DNA from: Turritopsis dohrnii
Lineage: Eukaryota > Cnidaria > Hydrozoa > Anthoathecata > Oceaniidae
Assembly: GCA_027922465.2 (NCBI GenBank)
Contig: BQMF02000818.1
Span: 27,807 to 91,806, forward strand
Length of the DNA: 64,000 bases
Direction: 5' to 3'
Shown in pieces: positions 45,991 through 58,431 of the stretch. The notes below the pieces were generated by a model. The model was not told where the DNA came from. It ran no database searches and saw only the letters and a list, made by a program, of their open reading frames with translations. Every line of letters starts with the position of its first letter. Within the stretch, counting starts at the first letter, position 1. The translations under genes and the position numbers were made by a program.

Positions 45991-48900
45991 TTACAGCTGA
46001 TGTCTGTGATGATAACTCTCAGGTAAACAAATGCTTCACTTAAAAACCTGGTTAATGTTTATAAAATTTTACCAAAACTCCATTTTGATAATAGAATATC
46101 GAAGATCAAGTTGCTGGAATCTCTGAAGCTTGTACTTCAAGTGAGGCAATTGTGAATGCAACTGAAATAAATATGTCTCAGGATTACATGGTAAGTTGTT
46201 AGCTATATATTTCTAGAATCAAATGTTTTTCACTGATTTCGCAAACAATTTACACAACCACCATGTGCTTTTTATTCCTTTAATTTTGTCTTATCTTAGC
46301 ATAAGAAATCAGTATGTCTCTTCGATTGTTTTTGTGGCGAACTGTTTCGCCGTGATTTCATATGTTGGAGAGTGCTTACTGAATTAGTAGAAGTAGTATT
46401 GATGAACAGCTATTGCTCAGAAACAGGAAATTTTATGGTGAGTCCTAAATATTTGGGAAGTTGGGTAATTATTTTCCTAATGTACACATATTTCCTTTTT
46501 TAGGAAAAAGACTTTGTCCACGTTAGTGTTGATTTTGATGGTGGGTCACCGTCTTACCGATGTGGCTGTGAAAGTTATAGTGTTCTAGTGACAACACTGA
46601 ATGACATTAAAACTTGTTGTCACATTCGTTTGTTAAAGAGCTTGTTGCAGTATACGCCTTGTGGTGGCAATATTCAAGGTGAAGGAAACAGTTACATAAA
46701 TGTTGCGAAAGTTATGTTGGCAGTACAATCTCAGAAAGCAAACGTTGTGATGTTGCCTTGCAGAACTGGCGTGGAACGGTTTTCTGCTGCTTCTGGTGTT
46801 TCACCCTCTATTGTTACTGTTTTTAAAGTTGTCAAAAGTAGCAGAAAAGTAGTGAAATGTCACTCATCGATTTGCCAGGTCAATCAGATTGCATCAAGGA
46901 GTATAACCAATCTGGCGAGCCATAATGTATGCAAACACTTGAGAGTATTTTACTCATATTACAAACTCGTAGAAGATATACCGGATGGTTCAGACGTTTC
47001 AGACGATGAAGGCGATGAGAATGGCGATAATCATTACGATGATAATCTCCCTCATGAAAAGGTACACGTTATGATTTGGTGTTTTTGCTCTGGACTAACA
47101 TCTTCAAATAAAAAGTCCAGTACTATTATTCGTAAGTACCTATCAATAGTTTACTGTTACATTTTAGTGGGAAGATGTGTTTGATACTGAGACTGGTTTG
47201 TGGACATTTGAAAAGAATGCCTACAGTAAACGTGCAGTCGACTGTAATCCTTTCAGTGAGAAACTAGTACATGATATTGGATCTAGACAAAACATCCACG
47301 CAAGGAATTTGTCTGGGGATGTTGTTTTTGCTCCATTACTACCAGGTTATTATTCTGTAAAGCACCAAATTTTCTTTGGTTTTTAACTTGGAAAATCATT
47401 CTATTCAGGCTGGATGGCGCGCTGATAGCCATCCAAATGGTTTGTTATCCTTCAGCCATCGTACTCATTTATATCTCGATCGTGGTTGCATTGAATGCGA
47501 GGTGTTCCTACGAAAATGTACTGCTAACATTTGCTTGAGGACTTGGGATGGAGCTGAAAATTCCATATTTTGCTTATCTCGATCTACCTGCGCTGGTTAT
47601 GAATTCGGCGAGTTCTATTTAAATCAACCTGTAACAGGACTTCACCTAGAAGATGTTCTGATAAAAATTATTTTGCTGTTTTAGGTTGGGAATTTGTAGA
47701 CACTGTAATGACCGGCAAACAAACATTTTGTGGATTTGTCAAGTGCTACAATAATCGATATCACCGTTCATTCATGTCAATTCAGACTTTCATTGAGTGG
47801 TTTATTGCGTGGTCATCGCAAATGAAAATCAATTTTCGTCAACCCTGTCATTGGTGTAAGGAACAACCTCAGGTTGTGGCGTGTGATGGGACAAAAATCG
47901 GAACAGCATTTAGAAATGCGTTTGTGGAGCCCATCGAAACCGCTGTTGGCGACGAAGTAATTGCGACCCCTAATCGCCGCTTTGATCGAACGTTTATAAC
48001 GAATCTGGATCCAAAAAATTCTGTGGTTTTCAAGGAAGCTCGATTCTTACTAAAGGATATATGTCAGAATATTGTTCATGATATCTCGAAAGGCAATGAT
48101 TTATGATCCGGTGTAAATGGACTCATGGAAGTTTTGCCTGAGCCATCTCTGCGTGCGTTTGAGAGAATGATTTCTCCAACAAGTGATACACGAGTAAAGA
48201 AATCATATGCCAACGTTTTCAAACTCTTATCTCAAGATGCGAGTCTGGATACAGTTATACCACTGGCAGCAGCCGAAGAATGTTTGTTATTTTGCAGGAA
48301 TTCCTTTAATGGCAGAATTACGGAACATGAATATTTAGTCTTCTGCGAAAGAATCCATATTGTCTGTCCAGAGTTCTGTGTCCTTCTACGGCAAGAGTTA
48401 ATGTCCACCAAATCTTTGACCAACAGCGCTGTTTCTTTACTTTATTATTGCACTATGTTCGTTGAAGATTTTCATCAAAGCGATGTGGAGCCTGATCCAC
48501 CTGCTATTATTCCAGGTACGTACAACCCTGCTCGCTTTGGTCGTGCTGTTAACACGTCGATCTGTGAACAATTTAATTCCTTCTTGCAGAAATTAAAAAC
48601 TTCAGAAAGAAACATTCCTGAAGAAACTCCATATTGCAAAAAAAGCAATAACGTAAGTACTGCTTAACTTTAAATATATCGGTTTGAAATAAACACATAT
48701 TTCACATATCATGGTCATTTTCTTCTCTTGTCCCCCAACTTATTCTTCTCTTCAAACGATCAACGGGTCCATGTACGAGACTATTTTAAACTTGAATTCG
48801 CCCATTCAGCTTCCAAAACTGAAATTCAGAACTGAGTAACCCCACTAAACAGATATGTGAACTCACCCGCAATTATCTGGTACTCACCCGCCATCTTCAA

Positions 48901-49262
48901 TGACGCAGAACTCACCCGCAATTTTGGGTCAATTGCGTCGCCATTGGACACGACAACACTAATACGAATATGGGTGACAAGAACTCGATTAAGACCAGAG
49001 TGCTGGCAAAAAACTCAAGTGTTTTTGTCAATGGATGTCCTTGTCACATAATTCACAATACTGCAAATGAGGCAGCGAAAAAGTTTACCGAGGAGTCCGG
49101 TTTCGACGTAGAAGATTTCTTGGTCAATCTTTTCCACTGGTTTGATAGGAGCACAAAAAGAAAGGTAAGAAATACTGCAGCCTCGTCCCCAGCATATCAG
49201 AAGAGACAAAACGGCACTAGGGACGAGGTTGGAAATAATGCGTAGTTAATCATTACTCTTCC

Positions 49263-49757
49263 CTGCCAAATAAAAGGGGGGGTGCGAATAAAAGGGGGGG
49301 TCTGACAATTTTTCAAAATACTAATAAACGGGGGGGTCCCAATAAAAGGGGGGGTCCGCAAAATTTGATATAAAGCTAAGATGCATGTTATTTTGTGTTT
49401 TAGCAATGATACATAAGAGCAATATCGAAAACTTCTTCTAATGTCAATACACAACTCGATATCTTACATTTGAATGAATGAAATATTCGAATCTTATAAA
49501 GTTTTTATTCAATAATCGAATTCCGTAAGAATTCGAAATAAAGTTCGAAATTAAGATCACGCAAACGCTTTCATATAAAAACAGAATAACTTTCTGTAAA
49601 CTAATACTGTTATACTAAAACTAAAATTCTTTGATTTTATAAGTTTTATTTCTACGAAATCTTCAAAATTTAATAAGCGGGGGGGTCCTAATAAGGGTGG
49701 GGGGGTCCGACAAAAAATTCAAAAATTAACAAGCGGGGGGGGACGCTTATTTGGCAG
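49263..49757. mobile_element. MITE-like element with repeated runs of 7-8 G
   Basis: Ends are inverted: CTGCCAAATAAAAGGGGGGG at 49263 and, reversed, CTGCCAAATAAGCGTCCCCC from 49757. Inside, AATAAAAGGGGGGGTC(C/T) units occur near both ends (at least four on the left, three on the right) around an AT-rich middle. The plus strand could form G-quadruplexes. No target duplication is evident. Confidence 0.6.
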
Positions 49758-49779
49758 ACAAGAGTAGTCAACCTCAGCT

Positions 49780-51165
49780 TCGTTTTGTTTTAAAAACGAT
49801 TTTGTTGCTTTTAATATTAAGACGACGAAACGTGAATTGATCAAGAGATGACACATTCAGTTATGACACGTTCATGTATTACAAAGCTTTCGGCTGACAA
49901 CAGCCATCTTCAGTGCGAGTACATACAGATATGAAATATTTTTTAAACAAACACCTTTTTTAACAATTATCATAAAATAAGATATTACCTAATAAGGTAA
50001 ATCAAATGTCAGTATGCTGCGATTACGCAAGCACTCCTAAGACGATTGATTAACCGAACTTATCGAATAAATACAATGGAGCAGAAGAGATATTTTTGTT
50101 GAGAATAGGTTTTTCTTTATAGATCATTAAGCTCTCTTTTATTTCAAGAAGATAGTTACTACGTGCAGAAGTAATGACATGAAAATCATCAAAACAAGAA
50201 CTAAAATTACAAAATATTAAGTGGTCTTAAACTGCTGTGTTCTGTGTGTTCTTAACTATCTTTCCCGTTAACGGGGACAAGCCCAGGTGTTCAGAAGCTC
50301 TGACCTTCAAATGTCTAGTGGTCTTACCAAAATAAGAAGCATTGCAGCTACTACACGTAAATCTGTACACTACATTTGAAAGTAAGGACTTAGGAACATG
50401 GTCTTTGAACCTAAAAAACGAGGACATACGAGATCGTGAACTAAAAATAACTCTAAGGTCACATAAATTGGAAGACCTTTGCACCGCTTTAACAAGCTTA
50501 CTACGAATATTCAGTGATAAGTTTCCTAAATATGGTAAATACAAGTATAACATTTTCTTATCAACCGAGGATTTAATCGATCTAGGAATGAGAACCTTAT
50601 TAAGAAACAATCTGATACATCTATCGAGCAGACTATGAGGGTATTCATTCTTAAGAAGAATATCTTTCAATTTGGCAACTTCGACATGAAAAATTTTGAA
50701 GTCAGAAGAAATGCGAAAAATACGATATAAAAGCGAAAACACTAATCCATGTTTATATTCATCAGCTATAAAACTATTGTAATTAGAATAGACCCCACTG
50801 AAAGTAACTTTCCGATAAAGTGATGTAATAAATTTACTATTACTACGACTAACCTTAACATCAAGAAAAGAGATAAATCATTATTTTCAACTTCAGACGT
50901 AAAAGAAATATTGGCGTGTTGTTTGTTCAAGTACTCTTTAAACTTGGTGACATGATCAGGAGACGAGAACAAAACAAAAACATCGTCAACATATCTTCTA
51001 TAGTAAACAGGTTTAAACTCATTAGGACATTTATCCAACCATATTTTCTCATGATGACATAAAAATGCATTAACTAAACTGGGTCTCAGAGGAGAGCCCA
51101 TAGCAACACCGTCAACCTGTCTGTAGTAAGAATTATTAAAACAAAAATAGGATTGTTTTATGGCT
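49780..51165 (-). mobile_element. 5'-truncated Penelope-like element
   Basis: Minus strand: end of a Penelope-type reverse transcriptase followed by a GIY-YIG endonuclease. The 3' flank contains CTGAAGATGGCTGTTGTCAG and CCGAAAGCTTTGTA, wording typical of Penelope 3' regions. The 5' edge lies near 51165 where the RT reading begins. It sits in the intron of the hAT-like gene, opposite in orientation. Confidence 0.8.
50227..51165 (-). CDS. Penelope RT C-terminal part plus GIY-YIG endonuclease, frameshifted
   Basis: The reading opens at SYFCFNNSYYRQVDGVAMGS (about 51160-51105), then SPLRPSLVNAFLCHHEKIWL, the catalytic YYRRYVDDVFVLF box (about 51010) and KEYLNKQHANISFTSEVENN. A frame change near 50870 leads on to a linker and the frame 50742-50227 (SSDFKIFHVEVAKLKDILLK, RCIRLFLNKVLIPR). 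That frame contains FTCSSCNASYFGKTTRHLKV and RASEHLGLSPLTGK, the GIY-YIG nuclease with its Cys pair and conserved Arg/His. In Penelope elements the nuclease cuts target DNA for primed copying. The fingers and upper palm of the RT are missing by truncation. Confidence 0.82.
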
Positions 51166-52577
51166 ATATATTTGTTGCTTTTGCCGAGTATGATTGATAT
51201 ATTCTTTTACAAGTTATTTTCAGGATATGGATAATTTTTATTCCTCAATTGTATTTCATCGCCTTTTCCTTTCTGATTAGTTTCATATCAATTGTCTGTA
51301 GGTTCAACTTGAAAGCTTCTGCCAATTTCGTGACCAGGAGTACAGACGAATCATCAAATATATCAGTACTAGATGGTTGTCGTTGGAAGCAGCAGTTGGG
51401 AGTGCTTTAAAGATATTTCCTTCCGTCATACTTTCTGTCAGATGATGATAGTTCGCCAAGATTCAAGCGGTTGTAGGATCATTTTTAAAATTCCATGTTG
51501 GAAGTATATCTTTTATTTTACCAATTCTCTTTGCAAGTTTTCATAAAGATGAACTTACTGCTACAACGGGAGGATCCATTGATTTCGCGAATGTATTCAC
51601 ATATACAAAAGTTCTTCAAAAAACTTGGCTGCAAATTTTTGAAACTCCGCGTTATGGCAAGCAACGACCCTGAGAATGTAGATTTTGAAAACAGAGGCAA
51701 CCAAAAAGATGGTGAGATTTTCATCATGGGAACGTTTGAGTAGTACCCTAACTATGCTTGGTGAAATGTTATTACATGATCAGATGTTAAGGTTTTTGGA
51801 GTTGACGCTCCTCAATTTGCTTCCAATATTTTGTTTTTAGATTCGTCATTAGATATTGGATTTGAAACACAAAATTTGTTGAATAAAGTGCTGAATGAAG
51901 GTGATATCAGCGATTACGAAAAGCGTTCCTTTCTACTGTCAGTGAGAGTATTTTACGAGCATGCATATGGATATGCTTTGGCAAATATGCCTCATTTAGA
52001 CGAACTGTTGAAAAGTGCACTGGTGATCAACTGGGAATCGAGACTTGACGCAAATGGAGAAAGGGGTCTATCTTATTTTGTTAAAAGGTATAAGAAATTT
52101 TAGCTGAATATATATAAGACTAACCACCGAGGTGGTTATAATTGTTGGTAGTTTGTGTATTCATTTTGTTTTTACTTTAGGTACCCTACCCTACTACCCT
52201 TCGGAGAACCTGCAGAGATGGAAGCTCTTATTGAGGAATTTAACAACTACCAGTTAATTCTAGACGATGATATTCCAGACCGAGTCATGGAATCGTGCAA
52301 AACTGCAAGGGGTGACTTCATGCTCGCTGAAGGGACAACAAGATTTCCACGCTTAAGAAAAGTTGTGAGGTTGATCCTCACAATTCCCCATTCAAATGCC
52401 GAGAAGGAAAGGGTTTTTTCGATTGTAAGAAAGAACAAAACTTGTTTTAGACAGAATTTGGATCCTGAAGAGACTCTCGCAAGTATCATTACGGTGAAAC
52501 TATTGATGGAATCGCAATCAGTTGAACGTTTCAACATACCTGATGAAGTCCTTACCGCTGCGAAATGCGACATATAG

Positions 52578-53280
52578 ATATAAGTTGCAACATTCTTCTT
52601 CAGTGGGTAAAAAGGAAGAGGCGTAACCATATTTTGCAAAGATTCAGGGCCTGTACATTCATTAAATTGCCTCGAAATCCGGTTTAGACTCTTTCTTCTT
52701 CCATTGTATTTTATAGTAGCTTTGTTTGTTCGTTTTGGATCCTAGCTTTAAAACAAGAATTATTTTGTCACATGAATGTTTATTCCCTTACGGAAAAATT
52801 TTCTGTACATGGCGATGGTGTAGCCAAGATGCTAAGCTATGACTTATTCTCTTTCGTTTATTGTAACCGGAAGAAGCAGGGAACAAACCTGGGTTCCCAT
52901 AAGCCTATGATAGAAGCCTGGGCATATCCTGATCAGCCTATGGACATTCGTCAAGGCCAGTGTTCTTAAAAAGTTTCAGAAAACCTCCTGCTATTTGTGT
53001 GTTTCAAGCAATAATGTGCGGGTTTCTTCTTGACAGCGGAAACAAACCCTCGGGGTCTACATTTTATTAATCAAGTGCGAAAAAGCAACCAACATGGAAT
53101 GGTCTCTCTTTGGTCTCAGATTTTTTTGCAACGACTCTGCTGGTATTTCAGTTCGTGACCATAAATTTTTGAAGACGATGAGACTTGAATTGAATGGACA
53201 CGGAGGCTATTTTATTGCGTTTGATTTTTTATTTTATTCGTTCTGGGCATCTGGACCTCTAATTTCGCAAAAATTTTCCC
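52578..53280. other. No gene recognised
   Basis: Short plus-strand frames at 52772-52969 and 53094-53312 have no motif. Confidence 0.5.
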
Positions 53281-53307
53281 TCAGGCCCCAACCATGGTGG
53301 GGCCTGA
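53281..53307. terminator. Perfect 10-bp hairpin
   Basis: TCAGGCCCCA, a 7-base loop ACCATGG, then TGGGGCCTGA. It is an isolated strong stem-loop. The role is unknown, and the label terminator only describes its shape. Confidence 0.4.
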
Positions 53308-55741
53308 GTTAGGCCCCACTCGGTTAAGCCCATCACCCGCATTTAGAATTTGGAGGTAGGCATCTCTGACTAAAGCCGTTTCCTTCTGTCAGTTGACATG
53401 TATGAGACTACGTTGTCCCTGAATTCGCCCGTTTTGGAATTTTGTTTCGGAAGAGGAATTGCTAAGTAAGACGGTAAAAACCTGAATTATAACACGACAT
53501 GTCTCAATTTCGGGCATTTTTGTTCCAAAAATTTTGTTGCGGAAGAGAAATAACTTGTTTTTGTTAGAGAATCAATGCCATTGATAAACTTATATAGACT
53601 GGAAAGTTATCAAACTTCTATAAAATCTACATAAGAGAAAAAGACTCATCTCTGTAATCACGTAAACTCCGTTCTCAGCACAACTTAAAAAACGTGATTT
53701 TTCACGTTGAGGAGTATAGAACGTGCAAACATGTTAATGATGTGATTATCTTCCTAATGGGCTCATTAGCGGTATAAATTCTTTCTAAACAAATTCCACA
53801 TAGAAAATACAGCTATTGTTTTAAACCTGTTGTCCTTGCGATTGCTTAAGCTCCCTATTGCCAATAACGAAGCACTAAGTTGTATCAGCTACAATCATAC
53901 AATCGGTACAAATTTCTCTCAGCCAATTGTATTTCAGATTAACTAGCAATGGTGTAGCCTGTCCACAGACTCCTCGCACTGAAAATCGAAATTGTGCCTT
54001 ACTTCGCTCCAAAATGTGTGCGATGTCGAGTTAGTGTTATCGGCTAGCAATGGTGGTGAATCATAGGACGGTAGTCCTTTGATAACAGAACTGGGGAACA
54101 AACAATTTTTTGATAAATCAAGAACAGTGAAAACCGACGTCAATTTCATGTTTCACAGTTTTGAAATGTCTGAATAACAGAATACATAACGACAGCAACT
54201 ATACCTTTTCATGCAGTACGTCACTTCAAACACTTCTTCTACAAACACTACAAACTCGTTTTCAAAACTGAATATTAATGATGTTTGCGCCACTTATAAA
54301 GAGAAATGACACCTTGGGGAAACATTCTTCACAAAATTCCTTTATTAAGGTTAAGCACATAATAGTCCATTAGTTAAGAAACGAGGCGATGTTGTAATGA
54401 TGTAATCCATGAAAAGGTCTTTAACACAGAACAACAACAAAGCCTTGCAGCAATAACCTGCAGAACGTTTTTCTTAATGAATGAACCATAGCCATAAAGG
54501 ACCTGAATCCGAGTACCCATGGCCTCAACTTTTATTCACATTTACATAATAGCAAGGTTCATTGCGATTCAATGAGAAGTCAAAGGTTTGATACACCTAT
54601 TACCGATTAAGCTTGTCACACTAATGTTCACGAATTTCGTCGATCCTCGTGATGTACTTTTTTCTAAGCGTACATTTTGAAGTTTCAAGAGGCACAAAAT
54701 TATCCAATAAATTAAAATATTTTACAACAAAGTTAACGAAGTAGGAGCAATTAAAACACAAAAAAATCTACAAATACACCATGTTCTGATCTCAAAAATA
54801 TCTGCGCGCACATCTTCAAAACAATACGTATTACGGCAAAGGGGGGAAACAAACACTAAGACAGCAGAGAAACGAGGCACAAAACATTTTTCAAATAAAA
54901 AAGAATTGAGTACCTTTTTAATTCATGAAGCTCCCTCACCCCTCTTTTTTCTTTGTTTACCCAAGCATTGTTGATATGAAGTACATATATTCTTTCTACG
55001 TATAACCTTTTACTTATCAACAAATAAAGCGTGCGTAAATAATAAACACGTTTAATCATGTCGCCACTCAATCAAACTACGAAGGTAATGGTAGATATAA
55101 CTATTGAAGGAAAAATATGTCAATGGAACCACCTCCTCTATTTTATGTAGTGTTTTAGAGTGCTGTTCTTGAGATCGGAAAGTGACGTATTCATCATACT
55201 GTATGTATATGCGGTCATAGATAGCTATTATACAATAGGCATACTTGACATACAATACATATTTTGAAAATAAGTATATCAGCAAAAACGAAAAAAGATG
55301 CAGAAAAGAAAAATGTTTGTTAGCTAATCGATCAATTTACAACGTCGTTCAGCAATTACAAGACCACTTTTGCTCTAAAATTGTAAATAAGCTTCCATTC
55401 ATTAAGAAGAAAGATCATATATTATTGTTGTACTTAAAAAGAAGTTAGTTGCGCGTAAGCAATGGGATGCTATTTTCGCTCAACAATTTTTGCATCACAG
55501 TCTTACAACAAAGAATCAAATAGATACTGATCTTACACATAAATTGTGTTCATTTTCAAAAGCAGTCAAGGCCACACTGTAGTCATAATTATTTTTAGTT
55601 TCAGCGTTAAAGTTGCTTCAAAGTTTATCTAATTATAAAAACCTTAAATCAAATATTTGGAACTACCAGTTCAACCTCAAGAGATACTTTCAAAAAAATC
55701 TGATGAATCTGATGTAAAAAAATCAGATTAAATCAAACCTG
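53308..55741. other. No gene recognised
   Basis: Random short frames. A segment at about 53398 (ATGTATGAGACTACGTTG, then CTGAATTCGCCCGTTTTGGA) is a diverged copy of text near 48771 (ATGTACGAGACTATTTTAAA, CTTGAATTCGCCCATTCAGC), so an unnamed dispersed repeat flanks the hAT-like gene on both sides. Confidence 0.45.
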
Positions 55742-56745
55742 TTATTCCTGTTCAGTTTCGTTTACTTCAGACAAGAAAAGATCTTCTGAGTCATAACCAA
55801 TTTCTTGTAAATGTACAAGTATATGAAAACAACTTTCTGAAAACAGCAACAGCTTCACTTGAATATATGAAAGTCAGTTCTTACCGTCACTTGTTTCAGA
55901 TATACTTCTTTCACTAGAGCTAGTTCCATCATAAGTTTCTGGTGTATCTACAGTTTCTTTACCTGTGCATAATAAAAAAAATTAACAAAAAAATTTAAGT
56001 AAATTTGAAGTTACTTTTATTCAGATGCAAATATCAACTTTCACAACATTTGACCATTCTTTCAAATTCTTTGCATCTTTATTTCTAAAAAAATAACAAC
56101 AGAATACTCCAAGACCAATGCAGACAATTTAATGTTATGTTAGAAAAATTCTTGTAATCTTATAAAATGAGATAATAATGCATACTTTAGAAGGTTGTAC
56201 TGTTTACGTGACATTCTGTGTTGAATTCTAAAATGTTTAGTCAAATCAGAATAGGGATTTTCCTTCAGAGCACAGGTGCCATAGAAAATTATTCTACTTT
56301 CCTATACTTAACATAATTCTGATTACAACCTTTTTTTAAAACATGTTTAAAGGATGACACAGGCAATTTTTTATGTTCTGCCAAAATCATATTATAAGTC
56401 TTTTCAACATGTTTTCATAGGTCTTTCAGCATATAATGGTAAAATTTGCAAGTGATGATCCGACATTTCCCCTTTTTACTTTACATTCTGTATCCTCATT
56501 CCAAATCTGAACAACATTCCATTAACACAATTTTACATATAACAAATGATGACTGACTTTCATTTCATTAATGTTATTGTTGCCTTATTGAGCACATCTT
56601 CAGACCTTAGGGCAAAGCACTACAAGTAAATGTTGGGGTTATTCATCAATGCTCTGGAATTTGTACCTAATAACTCACCAATATTTTTCAATGTAGGGTC
56701 TCCAAAACGAAATGGCAAGGACAGTATTTCGCCCCATGACTTGGA
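55742..56745 (-). other. Small phase-consistent exons of an unidentified minus-strand gene
   Basis: Exon 55962-55885 (after TATGCACAG; KETVDTPETYDGTSSSERSI SETSD; donor GTAAGAAC) joins in phase to 55836-55742 (after GTTTTCAG; SCFHILVHLQEIGYDSEDLF then LSEVNETEQE and stop TAA). A possible upstream exon near 56745-56683 reads GSKSWGEILSLPFRFGDPTL with donor GTGAGTTA. The product would be a Ser/Glu-rich C-terminus. No family is recognised. Because donors, acceptors and phase agree this may be a real 3' gene end, but the exons are short. Confidence 0.35.
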
Positions 56746-57381
56746 TCCTTGTTGTTATTATTTATTATGTGCTGAAATAGTGAAATGGTAAATTTATAAA
56801 CAGAAAACAGTTGAAACCACCATTTTTAATAATAGTAACAATAGATTTTAATTTTTGCATCCTTCTTATTGAAAACTTCTTAATAATTTTCATCTTATTC
56901 AAACAAATATGTGCTTCGTTCACCAACTATTTGCCTCATAAAGAGAAACCCAAAATTCAATTGAAATTCAAAAGTCAACTGTTAAGTTTCAATATAACAA
57001 AATGATTATAGTAGTGGAAAACTCTGGTCTAGTCAAAGAGCATTATTGTTATTTAAGAGTATTAGATGACATTATAGCAGTATACGAAAGTTACAGCTGA
57101 GGGAAATATGCAAGCTGCTCAGTCAAAGTAAGCAAAATTGGTGTTTACTGGTACTCTGGCTGGTAGAGTATATGAATGTACTGCTTTTGTTTGCTTCTGT
57201 TTGCTGGAAAGCCTTAGCCTAGGCTCACTATGGAAATATCGTAACTGGGCTGCATGAAAAGGAACAAAAATCAGAAAGAATCCGTTCATATGATAAGTTT
57301 TTCAATTAAGTATGAACCCACTCACACCGGGTGGTAGGTCTAATACATAGATGATAATATGACTGACTATTTCCTTAATAA
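56746..57381. other. AT-rich, no gene seen
   Basis: No motif-bearing frame. It ends at the A that precedes the Helitron 5' TC. Confidence 0.5.
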
Positions 57382-58431
57382 TCTATATATTAATAGTCGA
57401 TTCTCTGTTTGTCTGTAAGTCACGCAAAATGGTAGATTGAGTTGTGAGCGAAATTATTTCTTTTTTGTGTGCGACGTGAGTTCAAAGCAAATACATTGCA
57501 AACCCAATCGAACGTGACTTTTTTTGGCTGATGAACTAATAGGAATAACGTTTTGTTTTTATTATTATTGTGTTAGTTTTACAATTCACGTTGACTTGGC
57601 TTTGAAAACAATTCATCAAATAAATACAAAGAAACTAACTGATTAAACATTTTGCACAAAAAGCAGCCATGGCAGAACGTGGCAGCATGTTCGGTTCGCC
57701 AGTGTATCCTAACGTATCCTTGCCTGACTGTTTGAGACGGGTGAACTTTTTTTCGAGCAATCAAAATGTTTAAAAACCGATAGTTAAAATAAGAATATCA
57801 TGAATTAAAATATTTTTTTGCTTTTGTTTTAATAATTTATTTTCTTTTTATAAAGTGCTTCTCATCGAACGTTTTTTTTTATTCTCTTTATTCATTTGGC
57901 ACTTGCTTTTTTTCTCCCGTAACTTTTTAAGAAGAGAAACCATTTCCCCCTGTTTGATAGTACCCATGTTAGAGCGCATAACTTTTTTAAAACAAAAGCT
58001 AATAAAAAGTTTTTTTCTCTCTACGTTTTGAGTGTATTGTTGTGCTGATCAACAATTGTTTTAAAAAATAAATAACACATCATGAAATTTGGATTTTTTT
58101 GGAACCATTGTTTAATCTGATATTTGATATCTGATTTCGAATCTGCCTCTAGGGATAACTGACGTTATTGAGGGTCCACGATATAGGCGATGGGGTGACG
58201 AAAAATTTAGGTCTTATATTTTTGGGAGGGGTCTGTGACGTCATGAAAATCTTTGAAGAATGATATCTCTGTAACGGTTGATCGTAGCGGAATGATCCCA
58301 TACATTTTTTTATTAGTTTTTCGAGCTCTACAACCTGGTAACACTTTCGGTTGCCAATTCCTTAATTTTATTTTTCGTGAAGTCAACGCATGCTGAACAT
58401 GGGCGGCGAGCAACGCCGCCTTGGCGGCTAG
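57382..58431 (+). mobile_element. Non-autonomous Helitron (first of the second head-to-tail pair)
   Basis: 1050 bp. Starts TCTATATATTAATAGTCGAT after an A (57381). The body matches the 25578-26495 Helitron up to about 58080, but the 3' part is type 1 (CAACGCATGCTGAACATGGG), ending GGCGGCTAG at 58431. It is therefore a chimera of the two subfamilies. No coding capacity. Confidence 0.88.

Larger units (their letters stand above)
43879..48658 (+). pseudogene. Multi-exon gene like the C-terminal part of HMGXB3 / CxC-KDZ-associated proteins, degenerate
   Basis: Phase-consistent exons: possibly 43879-44032 (ends in stop); 44061-44106; 44507 on (CYAAIETLL, stop, CTQAVKMYSDTF, LLSLSCSGFVDGIYF, WYGSRYFEQ), broken at 44747 by a simple repeat. 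Then about 45996-46021, 46096-46191 (NIEDQVAGISEACTSS), 46300-46438 (VCLFDCFCGELFRRDFICW), 46504-47061 (VSVDFDGGSPSYRCGCESYS, CHIRLL, CKHLRVFYSYYKLV) and from 47168 (WEDVFDTETGLWTFEKNAYS). Later blocks are AGWRADSHPNG...DRGCIECEVF, WEFVDTVMTGKQTFCGFVK, IEWFIAWSSQMKINFRQPC and VVACDGTKIGTAFRNAFVEP, to CEQFNSFLQKLK (48570). The Cys-cluster, then W-F-x-W-A/S, CxWC, ACDGTKIG and PIET order is what I recall from HMGXB3-like proteins and cysteine clusters linked to KDZ transposases. In-frame stops at 44540 and 48104 and frame changes near 47345 and 47690 make it non-functional. Confidence 0.55.
48931..52577 (+). pseudogene. hAT-like transposase gene, multi-exon, degenerate
   Basis: Exon 48931-49164 (NCVAIGHDNTNTNMGDKNSI, NGCPCHIIHNTANEAAKKF, HWFDRSTKRK) has donor GTAAGA and joins in phase 0 to 51302 (after CTGTAG: VQLESFCQFREQEYRRIIKY, STRWLSLEAAV). 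After a frameshift and two stops (about 51430-51490) comes EVYLLFYQFSLQVFIKMNLL, to 51711 (phase 1 donor GTGAGA). Exon 51841-52092 (DSSLDIGFETQNLLNKVLNE, FYEHAYGYALANMPHL) and exon 52181-52577 follow. The last holds IPHSNAEKERVFSIVRKNKT, the hAT C-terminal dimerisation/insertion motif. CPCHxxHN...STRWLSLE and the PHSNAExER end are hallmarks of a hAT-like family of about 600 residues found in many invertebrates. The N-terminal part before NCVAIG was not found. The intron 49165-51301 hosts two other elements. Confidence 0.7.
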
